Shown piece after piece: positions 8,894-17,502 of a stretch of 64,000 bases of DNA. Position numbers and translations under genes: made by a program. The stretch is from positions 945,655 to 1,009,654 of the forward strand of contig NZ_KB913024.1 of assembly GCF_000384035.1 (NCBI RefSeq), read 5' to 3'. Each line of letters starts with the position of its first letter. Position 1 is the first letter of the stretch. The DNA comes from Actinopolyspora mortivallis DSM 44261. Lineage in GTDB: Bacteria > Actinomycetota > Actinomycetes > Mycobacteriales > Pseudonocardiaceae. Below the pieces are notes generated by a model. That model did not search any database and was not told where the DNA came from. It saw only the letters and a program-made list of their open reading frames with translations.

Positions 8894-8934
8894 ACGGTAG
8901 ACGGCCCGTGCGAGGAGATCAAACACCAGTTCGA
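8894..8934 (-). promoter_or_regulatory. lexA promoter with SOS box
   Basis: On the minus strand TCGAACTGGTGTTTGA (8934-8919) matches the actinobacterial SOS box TCGAAC-N4-GTTCGA with one mismatch. A TTTGAT -35 (8923-8918) overlapping its right half and a TACCGT -10 (8899-8894), with an 18-bp spacer, form the lexA promoter. LexA bound here would block RNA polymerase. Confidence 0.8.
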
Positions 8935-9411
8935 CGCCGTCCGCCTCGGAGCGTGCCGGAGATCTCCACGTTGTCCCGCGGCCGGTCCCGCGGAGTGCGG
9001 GACCTCTCGCTCGTCCCGACGGGTGCTCCCCGACACGGGCATGGGGCGGTGCCACCGTGAACGGCCACTGCTCGTGGCGCCGACCTGGGGTTTTCCGTGT
9101 TCTTCGCGGCGGGGGACACCTCGCCGCCGGCAGCGGTGGGCGCGGTATTTTTCGGGGGTCTCCAGCGTGCTCCGATCCCTCTCCCGTGTGTTCCGCCGGG
9201 TGGGTGGCGGGAGCCGCCGGAGGGACTCCCGTGTGATCTCGGGTCGTCCCTCTCACCTGTTCCGTGTGTGTCGGACAACCGGTGTCCCGTGTGTGTCGGG
9301 TGGTCGTCGCGTCGTTGTCGGCGGGCTGGTCCGTCGTGTGCCGGTTGTTCGGCGAGTCGTCGGAACGCCGGACCCCGATTTGCTTAGGATAGGGCCGGGG
9401 GATACAGTCGA
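8935..9411. other. Non-coding gap upstream of nrdR with CCGTGTG repeats
   Basis: About 480 bp without a supported gene. CCGTGTG occurs at 9184, 9229, 9262 and 9287, and the last two belong to a perfect 13-bp direct repeat (9262-9274 and 9287-9299). A TTGCTT...TAGGAT pair near 9381-9390 could be a distal nrdR promoter. No gene-like codon pattern is seen on either strand. Confidence 0.5.
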
Positions 9412-9427
9412 CCACAACATCTAGTAG
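9412..9427 (+). promoter_or_regulatory. NrdR box 1
   Basis: The core CAACATCTAG (9415-9424) matches the NrdR-box core CWATATATWG at 8 of 10 positions. It is upstream of a TATACT -10 and paired with a second box exactly 32 bp downstream, about three helical turns, the usual spacing of tandem NrdR boxes. Confidence 0.75.
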
Positions 9428-9443
9428 TTTCATTGATGTAATT

Positions 9444-9464
9444 AATCAACGACTTGGGTATACT
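9444..9464 (+). promoter_or_regulatory. NrdR box 2 and nrdR-nrdJ -10 element
   Basis: CAACGACTTG (9447-9456) keeps the conserved CAA....TTG half-sites of the NrdR box, though its centre diverges. It abuts the -10 hexamer TATACT (9459-9464), so NrdR bound here would occlude the promoter. The predicted transcription start is near 9471, giving a ~100-nt leader to nrdR. Confidence 0.7.
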
Positions 9465-9572
9465 GCCGACAGGGTGGTTATTCGGGTCACATCGTGCCGA
9501 CTGTCCGGCCGGCATCAGTGTTGCGTGATACGCATCGGTGGTTGACCGATTGTGTCGAGAGGATGACTCGCG

Positions 9573-10115
9573 TTGCGATGTCCGTTCTGCCGGGGTGACG
9601 ACTCCCGTGTCGTCGACTCGCGCGAGGTGGAGGAGGGGCAGTCCATTCGTCGCAGGCGTTCCTGTGCGGCGTGCGGTCGCAGATTCACCACGGTGGAGGA
9701 GCTGGTACTCACCGTGGTGAAGCGTTCGGGGGTGACCGAACCCTTCAGCCGCGACAAGGTCGTACGGGGGGTGCGTCGTGCCTGCCAGGGACGTCCGGTC
9801 CAGGAGGACGCCCTGCAACAGCTCGCGCACCGGGTGGAGGAGACGATCCGCTCCCTGGGAATGCCCGAAGTGCCGAGTCACGAGGTGGGGTTGGCGATCC
9901 TGGGGCCTCTCCGGGATCTCGACGAGGTCGCCTATCTGCGCTTCGCGAGCGTGTACCGCTCGTTCACCTCCGTGGAGGACTTCGAGCGGGAGATCGCCGA
10001 CCTGCGCGGCGGCAGCCCGGAGGAGGCCACGTCCACCACCGGCAACGCAGGGACGGAACGGGTCGATACGGGGGAGACCTCCGGCGCGGAGAGCGAAGCG
10101 AGCACGAATGCCTAA
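9573..10115 (+). CDS. nrdR: Transcriptional repressor NrdR
   Basis: 180 residues. The zinc ribbon at the N-terminus has Cys3, Cys6, Cys31 and Cys34 ([14 protein letters not shown]), followed by an ATP-cone (residues ~49-139) that senses ATP/dATP. It represses ribonucleotide reductase genes through NrdR boxes, two of which precede this gene. The start is a TTG, decided by the invariant RCPFC N-terminus and by GAGAGGA 9 nt upstream. The C-terminal ~35 residues are a Ser/Thr/Glu-rich tail outside the conserved domain. It is cotranscribed with nrdJ, 160 bp downstream. Confidence 0.96.
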   Translation: MRCPFCRGDDSRVVDSREVEEGQSIRRRRSCAACGRRFTTVEELVLTVVKRSGVTEPFSRDKVVRGVRRACQGRPVQEDALQQLAHRVEETIRSLGMPEVPSHEVGLAILGPLRDLDEVAYLRFASVYRSFTSVEDFEREIADLRGGSPEEATSTTGNAGTERVDTGETSGAESEASTNA

Positions 10116-10275
10116 ACCGGGACGGGGTGCGGCACGCCGTCGGACCAGGGCGGCGAAACGCAAGAGGGCGGTCCACCACGGGACCGGGCCCGAACAGCGG
10201 AAGACGCGACCGAGCCGGACGGGGAGCCCGGACGGTGGCACCACGAGAGCGAGCGACGAGGGAGAGAGTCACGCC

Positions 10276-13101
10276 ATGACAGAGACCGTCGGTAGTCCGG
10301 CCTCCGCTGGGGAGTCGGAGGCAGGAGCCCGTACGGAGGGGATCCGGGTCGAGCGTGTTTACACGACCGAGGGAGTGCACCCCTACGACGAGGTGAACTG
10401 GGAGCGTCGTGACGTCGTGATGACCAACTGGCGTGACGGCTCGGTGAACTTCGAGCAGCGTGACGTCGAGTTCCCGGACTTCTGGTCGGTGAACGCGGTC
10501 AACATCGTCACCAGCAAGTACTTCCGGGGCGCGCTCGGAACCCCCGAGCGCGAGAACAGCCTGCGGCAACTCATCGACCGGGTGGTCAAGACCTACGTCC
10601 GCTCCGGGAGCGAACACGGCTACTTCGCCTCCGAGACGGACGCGGAGATCTTCGAGCACGAGCTGACCTACATGCTGCTGCACCAGGTGTTCAGCTTCAA
10701 CTCGCCGGTGTGGTTCAACGTGGGCACCAGCTCCAAACAGCAGGTGTCGGCCTGCTTCATCCTCTCGGTCGACGACACCATGGAGTCGATCCTCGACTGG
10801 TACAAGGAAGAGGGGCTGATCTTCAAGGGCGGCTCCGGGGCGGGCCTGAACCTCTCCCGCATCCGCTCCTCCAAGGAACTGCTGTCCTCCGGCGGAACCG
10901 CTTCGGGACCGGTCTCGTTCATGCGCGGGGCCGACGCCTCGGCCGGCACCATCAAGTCCGGAGGGGCCACCCGCCGGGCGGCCAAGATGGTCGTGCTCGA
11001 CGTCGACCACCCCGACGTCGAGGAGTTCATCGAGACCAAGGCCCGGGAGGAACACAAGATCCGTGCGCTGCGCGACGCCGGGTTCGACGTGGACCTCGGT
11101 GGCTCCGACATGGTCTCGGTGCAGTACCAGAACGCGAACAACTCGGTACGTGTCAGCGACGAGTTCATGCGCGCGGTGGAGAGCGACGGGCAGTTCTCCC
11201 TGCGGGCACGGACCGACGGCTCGGTCACCGACACCGTCCGGGCCAGGGACGTGTTCAACAGGATGGCCAGGGCGGCCTGGGAGTGCGCCGACCCGGGCAT
11301 CCAGTACGACGACACCATCAACGACTGGCACACCAGCCCGGAGTCCGGCAGGATCACCGCCTCGAACCCGTGCTCGGAGTACCTGCACCTGGACAACTCC
11401 AGCTGCAACCTCGCCTCGCTGAACCTGATGAAGTTCCTGCGCGAGGACCTGACCTTCGACGCGGACCTGTTCCGGCGCGCCGTCGAGATCGTGATCACCG
11501 CGATGGACATCTCGATCTGCTTCGCCGACTTCCCGACCGAGGCGATCGGACGTACCACGCGGGACTTCCGCCAGCTCGGAATCGGCTACGCCAATCTCGG
11601 TGCGCTGCTGATGGCCACCGGCCACGCCTACGACTCCGACGGTGGACGCGCACTGGCCGCCTCGATCACCTCGCTGATGACCGGAGCCGCCTACAGGCGT
11701 TCGGCCGAGTTGGCCGGGGCCGTGGGCCCCTACGCGGGCTACGCGCGCAACGCCGAGTCCCACCAGCGCGTGATGCGCAAGCACGCGGCCGCCAACGACC
11801 TGGTGCGTACCTACCACCGCAACGACACCGACATCCACGACCTGGCCACCCAGGTGTGGCAGGAGGGACTGGAGATCGGTGCGCGGCACGGCTGGCGCAA
11901 CGCCCAGGCCTCGGTGCTGGCCCCCACCGGAACCATCGGCCTGATGATGGACTGCGACACCACCGGTGTGGAACCGGACCTGGCACTGGTCAAGTTCAAG
12001 AAACTGGTCGGTGGTGGCTCGATGCAGATCGTCAACCGCACGGTGCCGCGCGCGCTGCGGGCGCTGGGGTATCCGGACGAGCAGGCCGAGGCCATCATCG
12101 AGTACATCTCCGAGCACGGTCACGTGGTGGACGCCCCCGGCCTGCGACCGGAGCACTACGAGGTGTTCGACTGTGCCATGGGCGAACGCTCGATCGCCCC
12201 GATGGGGCACGTCCGCATGATGGCCGCCGTGCAGCCCTTCCTGTCCGGGTCGATCTCCAAGACCGTGAACATGCCCGAGCACGCCACGGTCGAGGACGTC
12301 CAGGAGATCTACTTCGAGGGATGGCGCCTCGGCCTCAAGGCACTGGCCATCTACCGGGACAACTGCAAGGTCGGCCAGCCGCTGTCGGCGGGCAACGGCG
12401 ACAAGGAACGGGGCGAGCAGCAGGCCGGCAAGGAGATCGAGTACCGCCCGGTCCGCAAGCGGCTGCCCAAGAAGCGTCCGAGCCAGACGATCTCGTTCAC
12501 CGTCGGTGGCGCCGAGGGGTACCTGCACGCCGGCTCCTACCCGGACGACGGGCTCGGCGAGATCTTCATCAAGCTCGGCAAGCAGGGCTCCACACTGGCC
12601 GGTGTGATGGACGCCTTCTCCATGTCCATCTCGGTCGGTCTGCAGTACGGCATTCCGTTGGAGTTCTACGTCTCCAAGTTCCAGAACGTGCGCTTCGAGC
12701 CCGCCGGTATGACCGACGACCCCGACGTGCGCATGGCCAGCAGCGTGCTGGACTATCTGTTCCGTAGGCTCGCGTTGGACCACCTGCCCTACGAGAAGCG
12801 GGCCCAGTTGGGGATCTTCACCGCCGCCGAACGCACCGAGCAGGTCAACGGTGCCGACGTGAGTCCGGAGCAGAACGAGCTGGACTCGATGCGTGAGTCG
12901 GTCGAGCACTCCGCGCGGCCCAGGCCCCTGGTGCAGCATCCCGGCGACGACACCGAGGCGGGAAGTTCCACCGAGCTGCTGGAGCTGAAGCTGGGCAAGG
13001 CGGCCGACGCGCCGCTGTGCATGACCTGCGGCACCAAGATGCGTCCCTCCGGTTCGTGCTACCTCTGCGAGGGCTGCGGAGCGACCTCGGGCTGCAGCTG
13101 A
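10276..13101 (+). CDS. nrdJ: Vitamin B12-dependent (class II) ribonucleoside-diphosphate reductase
   Basis: 941 residues. It reduces ribonucleotides to deoxyribonucleotides using adenosylcobalamin and needs no oxygen. The N-terminal region PYDEVNWERRDVVMTNW leads into the catalytic barrel with SACFILSVDD, NPCSEYLHLDNSSCNLASLNL (the thiyl-radical region) and APTGTIGLMMDCDTTGVEPD. The C-terminal tail CMTCGTK...CYLCEGCG carries redox/zinc cysteine pairs. ATG 10276 begins MTETVGSPAS, as in related NrdJ proteins, and has GGAGAG upstream. An in-frame ATG at 10108, overlapping the nrdR stop, would add 56 very basic residues. It is under NrdR control and ends at a strong terminator. Confidence 0.95.
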   Translation: MTETVGSPASAGESEAGARTEGIRVERVYTTEGVHPYDEVNWERRDVVMTNWRDGSVNFEQRDVEFPDFWSVNAVNIVTSKYFRGALGTPERENSLRQLIDRVVKTYVRSGSEHGYFASETDAEIFEHELTYMLLHQVFSFNSPVWFNVGTSSKQQVSACFILSVDDTMESILDWYKEEGLIFKGGSGAGLNLSRIRSSKELLSSGGTASGPVSFMRGADASAGTIKSGGATRRAAKMVVLDVDHPDVEEFIETKAREEHKIRALRDAGFDVDLGGSDMVSVQYQNANNSVRVSDEFMRAVESDGQFSLRARTDGSVTDTVRARDVFNRMARAAWECADPGIQYDDTINDWHTSPESGRITASNPCSEYLHLDNSSCNLASLNLMKFLREDLTFDADLFRRAVEIVITAMDISICFADFPTEAIGRTTRDFRQLGIGYANLGALLMATGHAYDSDGGRALAASITSLMTGAAYRRSAELAGAVGPYAGYARNAESHQRVMRKHAAANDLVRTYHRNDTDIHDLATQVWQEGLEIGARHGWRNAQASVLAPTGTIGLMMDCDTTGVEPDLALVKFKKLVGGGSMQIVNRTVPRALRALGYPDEQAEAIIEYISEHGHVVDAPGLRPEHYEVFDCAMGERSIAPMGHVRMMAAVQPFLSGSISKTVNMPEHATVEDVQEIYFEGWRLGLKALAIYRDNCKVGQPLSAGNGDKERGEQQAGKEIEYRPVRKRLPKKRPSQTISFTVGGAEGYLHAGSYPDDGLGEIFIKLGKQGSTLAGVMDAFSMSISVGLQYGIPLEFYVSKFQNVRFEPAGMTDDPDVRMASSVLDYLFRRLALDHLPYEKRAQLGIFTAAERTEQVNGADVSPEQNELDSMRESVEHSARPRPLVQHPGDDTEAGSSTELLELKLGKAADAPLCMTCGTKMRPSGSCYLCEGCGATSGCS

Positions 13102-13151
13102 GCGACTTCGGTGCCGCGCGCGGCGCGGAGCCGAGCACGGGGCCCGGAGAA

Positions 13152-13182
13152 ACGGGGGTCGGCACGGCCGGCCCCCGTTTTT
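13152..13182 (+). terminator. Intrinsic terminator of nrdR-nrdJ
   Basis: An 11-bp stem (ACGGGGGTCGG pairing with CCGGCCCCCGT, one G-U pair), a 5-nt loop, then TTTTT at 13178-13182. It lies 50 bp after the nrdJ stop: a textbook Rho-independent terminator. Confidence 0.9.
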
Positions 13183-13333
13183 CGGTCTCTCCCCGTCGCC
13201 GCTTCCGGGCCTTGACCGTCTCCGGGGCGCTTTCGAACACGCCGTGTCCGAAAGCCGCCGCGCTGCGTCGTTGACACGGGTGTGCCGACTGGCAGGCTGC
13301 TGATCGTCCGTCAACATCCGATCAGGAGTTTTC

Positions 13334-15124
13334 ATGTGGCGAGCGCGAACCGCTCTTCTCTCCGCCGTGATCACCCTGCCGCTGCTCGGTGTTCCGCCGG
13401 CCGGTGCCGAACCGGAACCGCCCGCGCCCGTGATCGAGGACGGGGTCGCCCAGCCGGTGTTCGACCCGTCCGAAGCGGTACGTGAGGACCTGTTCGTGAC
13501 GGCCAACGTGGACAGCGACCACGACGGCCGTGACGACAGGGTGCACGTCCAGGTGGTTCGTCCCCGGGAGACGGAACGGGGGATGCGTGTTCCCGTCGTC
13601 TATCGGGCCAGCCCCTACTTTGCCGGCGGCAACCCGGTCACCAACCACGACGTGGACCGGGAGCTGTACGTGCCCGACGGGATCGACGCCCGTGTCCGGC
13701 GCAGCGGGCAGAGCTCCCCGCGGTCCTCGGACGCCGAGATCGACTGGGCGTACCAGCGTTTCCTGCTGGCGAGGGGATACGCCGTCGTCTACGCCGAGTC
13801 ACTGGGCAGTGGATCCTCGGAGGGGTGCCCCACCTCGGGTGGGCGCAACGAGACCCTCGGAGCCAAGTCCGTGGTCGACTGGCTGAACGGTCGGGCCCCG
13901 GGACACGGCACGGACGGCGAACCGGCCCGTGCGGACTGGTCCACGGGCAGGGTCGCGATGATGGGGGTCTCCTACAACGGCACGCTGCCGAACGCCGTGG
14001 CCACCACGGGCGTGGAGGGCCTGGAGACGATCGTGCCCATCGGCGCCATCTCCAGCTGGTACGACTACTACCGGGCGGACGGTGCCGTGGTCGCACCGGG
14101 GGGCTACCAGGGAGAGGACACCGACGTCCTGGCGGAGTACGTGCACACCAACGACCGGAACTGCGAACGGGTGCTGGAGCGCCTCCGGCAGGGACAGGAC
14201 CGGCTGACCGGAGACTACAACGCGTTCTGGGAGGAACGCGACTACCTCCACGACGTGGACGGTGTCCGGGCCTCGGTGCTGTCGGTGCACGGGCTCGACG
14301 ACTGGAACGTCAGGACGAAGCAGGCGGCGCAGTGGTACCGCGCCCTGCGGGAGCAGGGAGTACGGCACCGGATCTGGTGGCACCAGCAGGGGCACCGCGA
14401 TCCGATCGACATCCGCGGGCGGCAGTGGCTGCGGACGTTGAACCGGTGGTTCACCCACTATCTGCACGGGGTGCCCAACGGGGTCACCACCGAGCCGCCG
14501 GTGACGATCCAGCGCGCCGACGGCAGCTGGCACCGGGAACGGCAGTGGCCGGCTCCCGGAGCCAGGAAGACACTCCTGACTCCCACACCGGGCGGCCGGG
14601 CGCGGGGCGGGCTGACTCCCACCGGGCCGGTCCCCCGGGGAGTGGTGGAGACCCTGCGTGACGACCCGAGTAGGAAAGCCGAGGAGCTGGCGCGTGCGCG
14701 GCGTTCCCCGCACCGACTGTCCTACTTCACCGACGGGGTCCCCCGGCCGGTGCGGATCAGCGGAACGGTACGGGCCCGGCTGGCCCTGTCCTTCGACAGT
14801 CCGGCGGCCAACGTGACCGCGATGCTGGTCGACCGTGCCCCCGACGGTTCGGTCGAACCGATCACCCGTGGGTGGACCGATCCGCAGAACCGCAGGTCCC
14901 GGCAGCGGACGGTCCCGGTCGAACCGGGCGAGCGCTACCGGATCACCGTGGAGATGATGCCGGATGACTACGTGCTTCCGAGGGGGCACGAGCTCGGGCT
15001 GGTCGTGCTCTCCAGCGATCACGACCACACCCTGCGCCCCAGCGCGGGCACCGAGCTGAACCTCGACCTGGCGCGGAGCCGGGTGGTGGTTCCCGCCGTG
15101 GCCGGACGAGGGGTGTTCCGGTAG
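13334..15124 (+). CDS. Secreted CocE/NonD-family hydrolase (Xaa-Pro dipeptidyl-peptidase type)
   Basis: 596 residues. A signal peptide (residues 1-25, ending PAGAEP) directs export. The alpha/beta-hydrolase domain carries nucleophile Ser213 in GVSYNG, an acid in HGLDDWN (Asp322/323) and His354 in QQGHRD. A cap region and a C-terminal jelly-roll (PepX_C, residues ~440-590) follow. This layout fits S15 X-Pro dipeptidyl peptidases and CocE-type esterases; the natural substrate is not determined by sequence. ATG 13334 has CAGGAG 6-7 nt upstream. It is a single-gene unit between two terminators. Confidence 0.88.
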   Translation: MWRARTALLSAVITLPLLGVPPAGAEPEPPAPVIEDGVAQPVFDPSEAVREDLFVTANVDSDHDGRDDRVHVQVVRPRETERGMRVPVVYRASPYFAGGNPVTNHDVDRELYVPDGIDARVRRSGQSSPRSSDAEIDWAYQRFLLARGYAVVYAESLGSGSSEGCPTSGGRNETLGAKSVVDWLNGRAPGHGTDGEPARADWSTGRVAMMGVSYNGTLPNAVATTGVEGLETIVPIGAISSWYDYYRADGAVVAPGGYQGEDTDVLAEYVHTNDRNCERVLERLRQGQDRLTGDYNAFWEERDYLHDVDGVRASVLSVHGLDDWNVRTKQAAQWYRALREQGVRHRIWWHQQGHRDPIDIRGRQWLRTLNRWFTHYLHGVPNGVTTEPPVTIQRADGSWHRERQWPAPGARKTLLTPTPGGRARGGLTPTGPVPRGVVETLRDDPSRKAEELARARRSPHRLSYFTDGVPRPVRISGTVRARLALSFDSPAANVTAMLVDRAPDGSVEPITRGWTDPQNRRSRQRTVPVEPGERYRITVEMMPDDYVLPRGHELGLVVLSSDHDHTLRPSAGTELNLDLARSRVVVPAVAGRGVFR

Positions 15125-15129
15125 GAAAC

Positions 15130-15182
15130 CGCCTGCCCGTGCCCGGCGGGTCCCACTCGGGAATCCCGGGCACGGGCGGGCG
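15130..15182 (+). terminator. Hairpin terminator after the CocE-type hydrolase
   Basis: Arms 15130-15146 and 15166-15182 pair over 17 bp with one G-U pair; the loop is 19 nt. It begins 5 bp after the stop codon. There is no U-tract. Confidence 0.6.
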
Positions 15183-15273
15183 AGCCCGCCGAGTTCTCCA
15201 CGTGGGCCCGAGCTGTCCACCACCCCCTCGATCGCCGATGTCCGCGGCGGAGCACCGCACCGATACGGCGAGT

Positions 15274-16359
15274 ATGAGTTCTTCCGCGAGACAACACACG
15301 GTCCGACTGTCCGACCCGGCCGAGTTCGTGGCCGCGATCCCCCACCTGATCGGCTTCTACCCCTCCGAGTCCGTGGTGGTGACCACCCTGCACGACACGG
15401 AGGAGACCACTCGGGTGGGAATGACCGCCCGGATCGACCTGCCCTCGACGCGGCGAAGCTCCGAGGTGGCCACCGCGCTGGTGCGGGGGCCGGTGGTGCG
15501 GGACGCGCCCACCGCGGCGGTGGTGACCGTCGTGGGAGGAGCTTCCCCACAGGAGCACATCCCCCCGGTCCCGACGAGTCCGGAAGGCGGGGACGGCCGG
15601 GGTCTTCCCCGACGGGAGCTGGTCGAGGCCTTCGGCGCTGCGTTGGAGGAGGAGGGGATCCGACTCGTCCAGGCCCTGTGGACACCGGAGGTGCGCGCCG
15701 GTGGGGTGTGGTACCGCTACACGGACGGACGCGGCGGAACCGTCCCGGATCCGGGGAGCTCGCCGGTGGCGGCGCTGTTGGCCGTCTCCGGCGCGGTGAC
15801 CTTCCCGAACCGGGAGGAACTCGCCGCCTCGATAGCCCCCGAGTCCCAGGAGACCCTGGCCCGCTGGTCGGCGCGACTGAACCTGCTCCAGGACGAGGCC
15901 GACCCCCACCGTGGCCTCGCCGACATGTGTGTGGCCGACGTGGAGGCGGTGTTCGCCGCGATCCGACGCACGGAACACGGGGAACCGCTCACCGAGGAGG
16001 ACCTGCTGCGGGTGCTGGTGGCGCTGTCCGACTACCGTGTCCGGGACCTGGCGATGGGAACGGCCCTGACCTCCAGGGCGCGGGCGGCCGAGCAGCTCTG
16101 GTTCACCCTGGTGCGCAAGGCTCCCGAACCCGAGGTCGCCGACGTGGCGGTGCTGCTGGCCTTCTCCGCCTATCTGCGAGGGGACGGGGCCCTGGCCAAC
16201 GTCGCACTGGAACGGGCCGAGCGCACCCGCCCGGCCCATCGGCTCGGTGAACTGCTGCGGCGGGCCCTCGACGCCGGGGTGGGGCCGGACACGCTGTCGG
16301 AGATCGTCCGGGACACGGCGGCCGACGCACGGATGATGATCGACCACGAGGAGTGCTGA
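15274..16359 (+). CDS. DUF4192 domain protein
   Basis: 361 residues. It begins near VRLSDPAEFVAAIPHLIGFYPSESVVVTTL, the DUF4192 signature, and continues with the WYRYTD and AEQLWFTL segments and a helical C-terminal half (DVAVLLAFSAYLRGDGALANVALERA). It is cytosolic with no recognised catalytic motif, and the family has no assigned function. ATG 15274 is preferred because the conserved domain starts 9 residues later; an in-frame ATG at 15238 is possible. It is convergent with galE, 32 bp away. Confidence 0.85.
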   Translation: MSSSARQHTVRLSDPAEFVAAIPHLIGFYPSESVVVTTLHDTEETTRVGMTARIDLPSTRRSSEVATALVRGPVVRDAPTAAVVTVVGGASPQEHIPPVPTSPEGGDGRGLPRRELVEAFGAALEEEGIRLVQALWTPEVRAGGVWYRYTDGRGGTVPDPGSSPVAALLAVSGAVTFPNREELAASIAPESQETLARWSARLNLLQDEADPHRGLADMCVADVEAVFAAIRRTEHGEPLTEEDLLRVLVALSDYRVRDLAMGTALTSRARAAEQLWFTLVRKAPEPEVADVAVLLAFSAYLRGDGALANVALERAERTRPAHRLGELLRRALDAGVGPDTLSEIVRDTAADARMMIDHEEC

Positions 16360-16391
16360 TCACGACCGGTGGCCCCGTCGCCGGTGGCGGA

Positions 16392-17360
16392 TCAGCTCCC
16401 TTGCTCGCCGCGGCCGCGCACGAAGTCCCAGGCGTCGCGCACGATCTCCTCGATCTCGCACCGCCGCGGACGCCATCCGAGCTCCTCGTGGGCGCGCTCG
16501 CTGGAAGCCACCAGCGTGGCCGGGTCCCCGGGCCTGCGTTCGGCCGTCTCCGCGGGGATCGGCTCACCCGTGACGGACCGGCAGGCCTCGATCACCTGAC
16601 GGACGGAGAAACCGGTTCCGTTGCCCAGGTTGTAGATACGGTGCTCCCCCGGAACGGAGTTCTCCAGGGCCAGCAGGTGCGCCTCCGCGAGATCGCGCAC
16701 GTGGATGTAGTCCCGCACGCAGGTGCCGTCGTGGGTGGGCCAGTCGTCCCCCGCGATGTGCACGCGCTCCCGCAGGCCGCGGGCGACGTCGAGCACGATC
16801 GGAATGAGATGGGTCTCCACGGTGTGGCGCTCCCCGAGGCCGCCGTGGGCCCCGGCCACGTTGAAGTAGCGCAGGCTCGTCGCGGCCATCCCGTAGGCGC
16901 AGGCGTAGGACCCGATGGCCTGGTCGATGGCCAGTTTGGTGGCTCCGTAGGTGTTGGTCGGGCGGGTGGGGGCGTCCTCGGTGATCGGAACCGAGTCGGG
17001 TTGCCCGTACACGGCCGCGGTGGAGGAGAACACGATCCGGCGAACACCGTGTTCCCGCATCGCGTCGAGCAGACGCAACGTGGTCACCACGTTGCCCCCC
17101 CAGTACAGCGCCGGTTCCCGCATCGACTCGGCCACCAGGGACTTGGCGGCGAAGTGCAGCACCCCGTCGAACCCCTCGGCCAGCACCTCCCCGGCCCGCT
17201 CGGCCACGTCCCCGGTTATCAGGCGGCAGCCCTCCGGGACCGCGTCGGCGTGGCCGGTGGACAGGTCGTCCAGCACCACGACCTCGTGACCGGCCTCGTG
17301 GAGCCGGGCGGCGCAGACACTTCCCACGTACCCAGCTCCTCCGGTAACCAGCAGCTTCAC
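16392..17360 (-). CDS. galE: UDP-glucose 4-epimerase GalE
   Basis: 322 residues, an extended short-chain dehydrogenase. The Rossmann motif is GGAGYVGS at residues 7-14; the catalytic Ser/Tyr/Lys set is in FSSTAAVYG and [13 protein letters not shown] and [12 protein letters not shown] are typical of GalE. It interconverts UDP-glucose and UDP-galactose with bound NAD. GTG 17360 has GGAGAGGAGAA upstream. It lies 142 bp downstream of galK on the same strand, completing the galactose branch; galT is not in the window. Confidence 0.95.
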   Translation of the reverse strand: MKLLVTGGAGYVGSVCAARLHEAGHEVVVLDDLSTGHADAVPEGCRLITGDVAERAGEVLAEGFDGVLHFAAKSLVAESMREPALYWGGNVVTTLRLLDAMREHGVRRIVFSSTAAVYGQPDSVPITEDAPTRPTNTYGATKLAIDQAIGSYACAYGMAATSLRYFNVAGAHGGLGERHTVETHLIPIVLDVARGLRERVHIAGDDWPTHDGTCVRDYIHVRDLAEAHLLALENSVPGEHRIYNLGNGTGFSVRQVIEACRSVTGEPIPAETAERRPGDPATLVASSERAHEELGWRPRRCEIEEIVRDAWDFVRGRGEQGS

Positions 17361-17502
17361 CGTGTTCTCCTCTCCGGGGTCTCTTCACTCGTCCCGGCGA
17401 CGTCCGACCCGTTGAGGTGCCGAGCCGGACGTGCCGAACGGTCCCCGCCAAACCTATCGACCTCGGTGGGGTCCCCCGAGACCGCCGGAGAGGCCCGGAG
17501 AG

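Noticed and set aside
9384-9393. TTAGGATAGG, similar to half of an IdeR box
   Set aside because: The second half is absent (GCCGGGGG follows), so it is a half-site at best and probably part of a promoter.
9964-13506. 1180-codon minus-strand frame opposite nrdJ
   Set aside because: It is antisense to a fully conserved nrdJ; the composition (Val/Gly/Arg/His) is typical of an antisense shadow.
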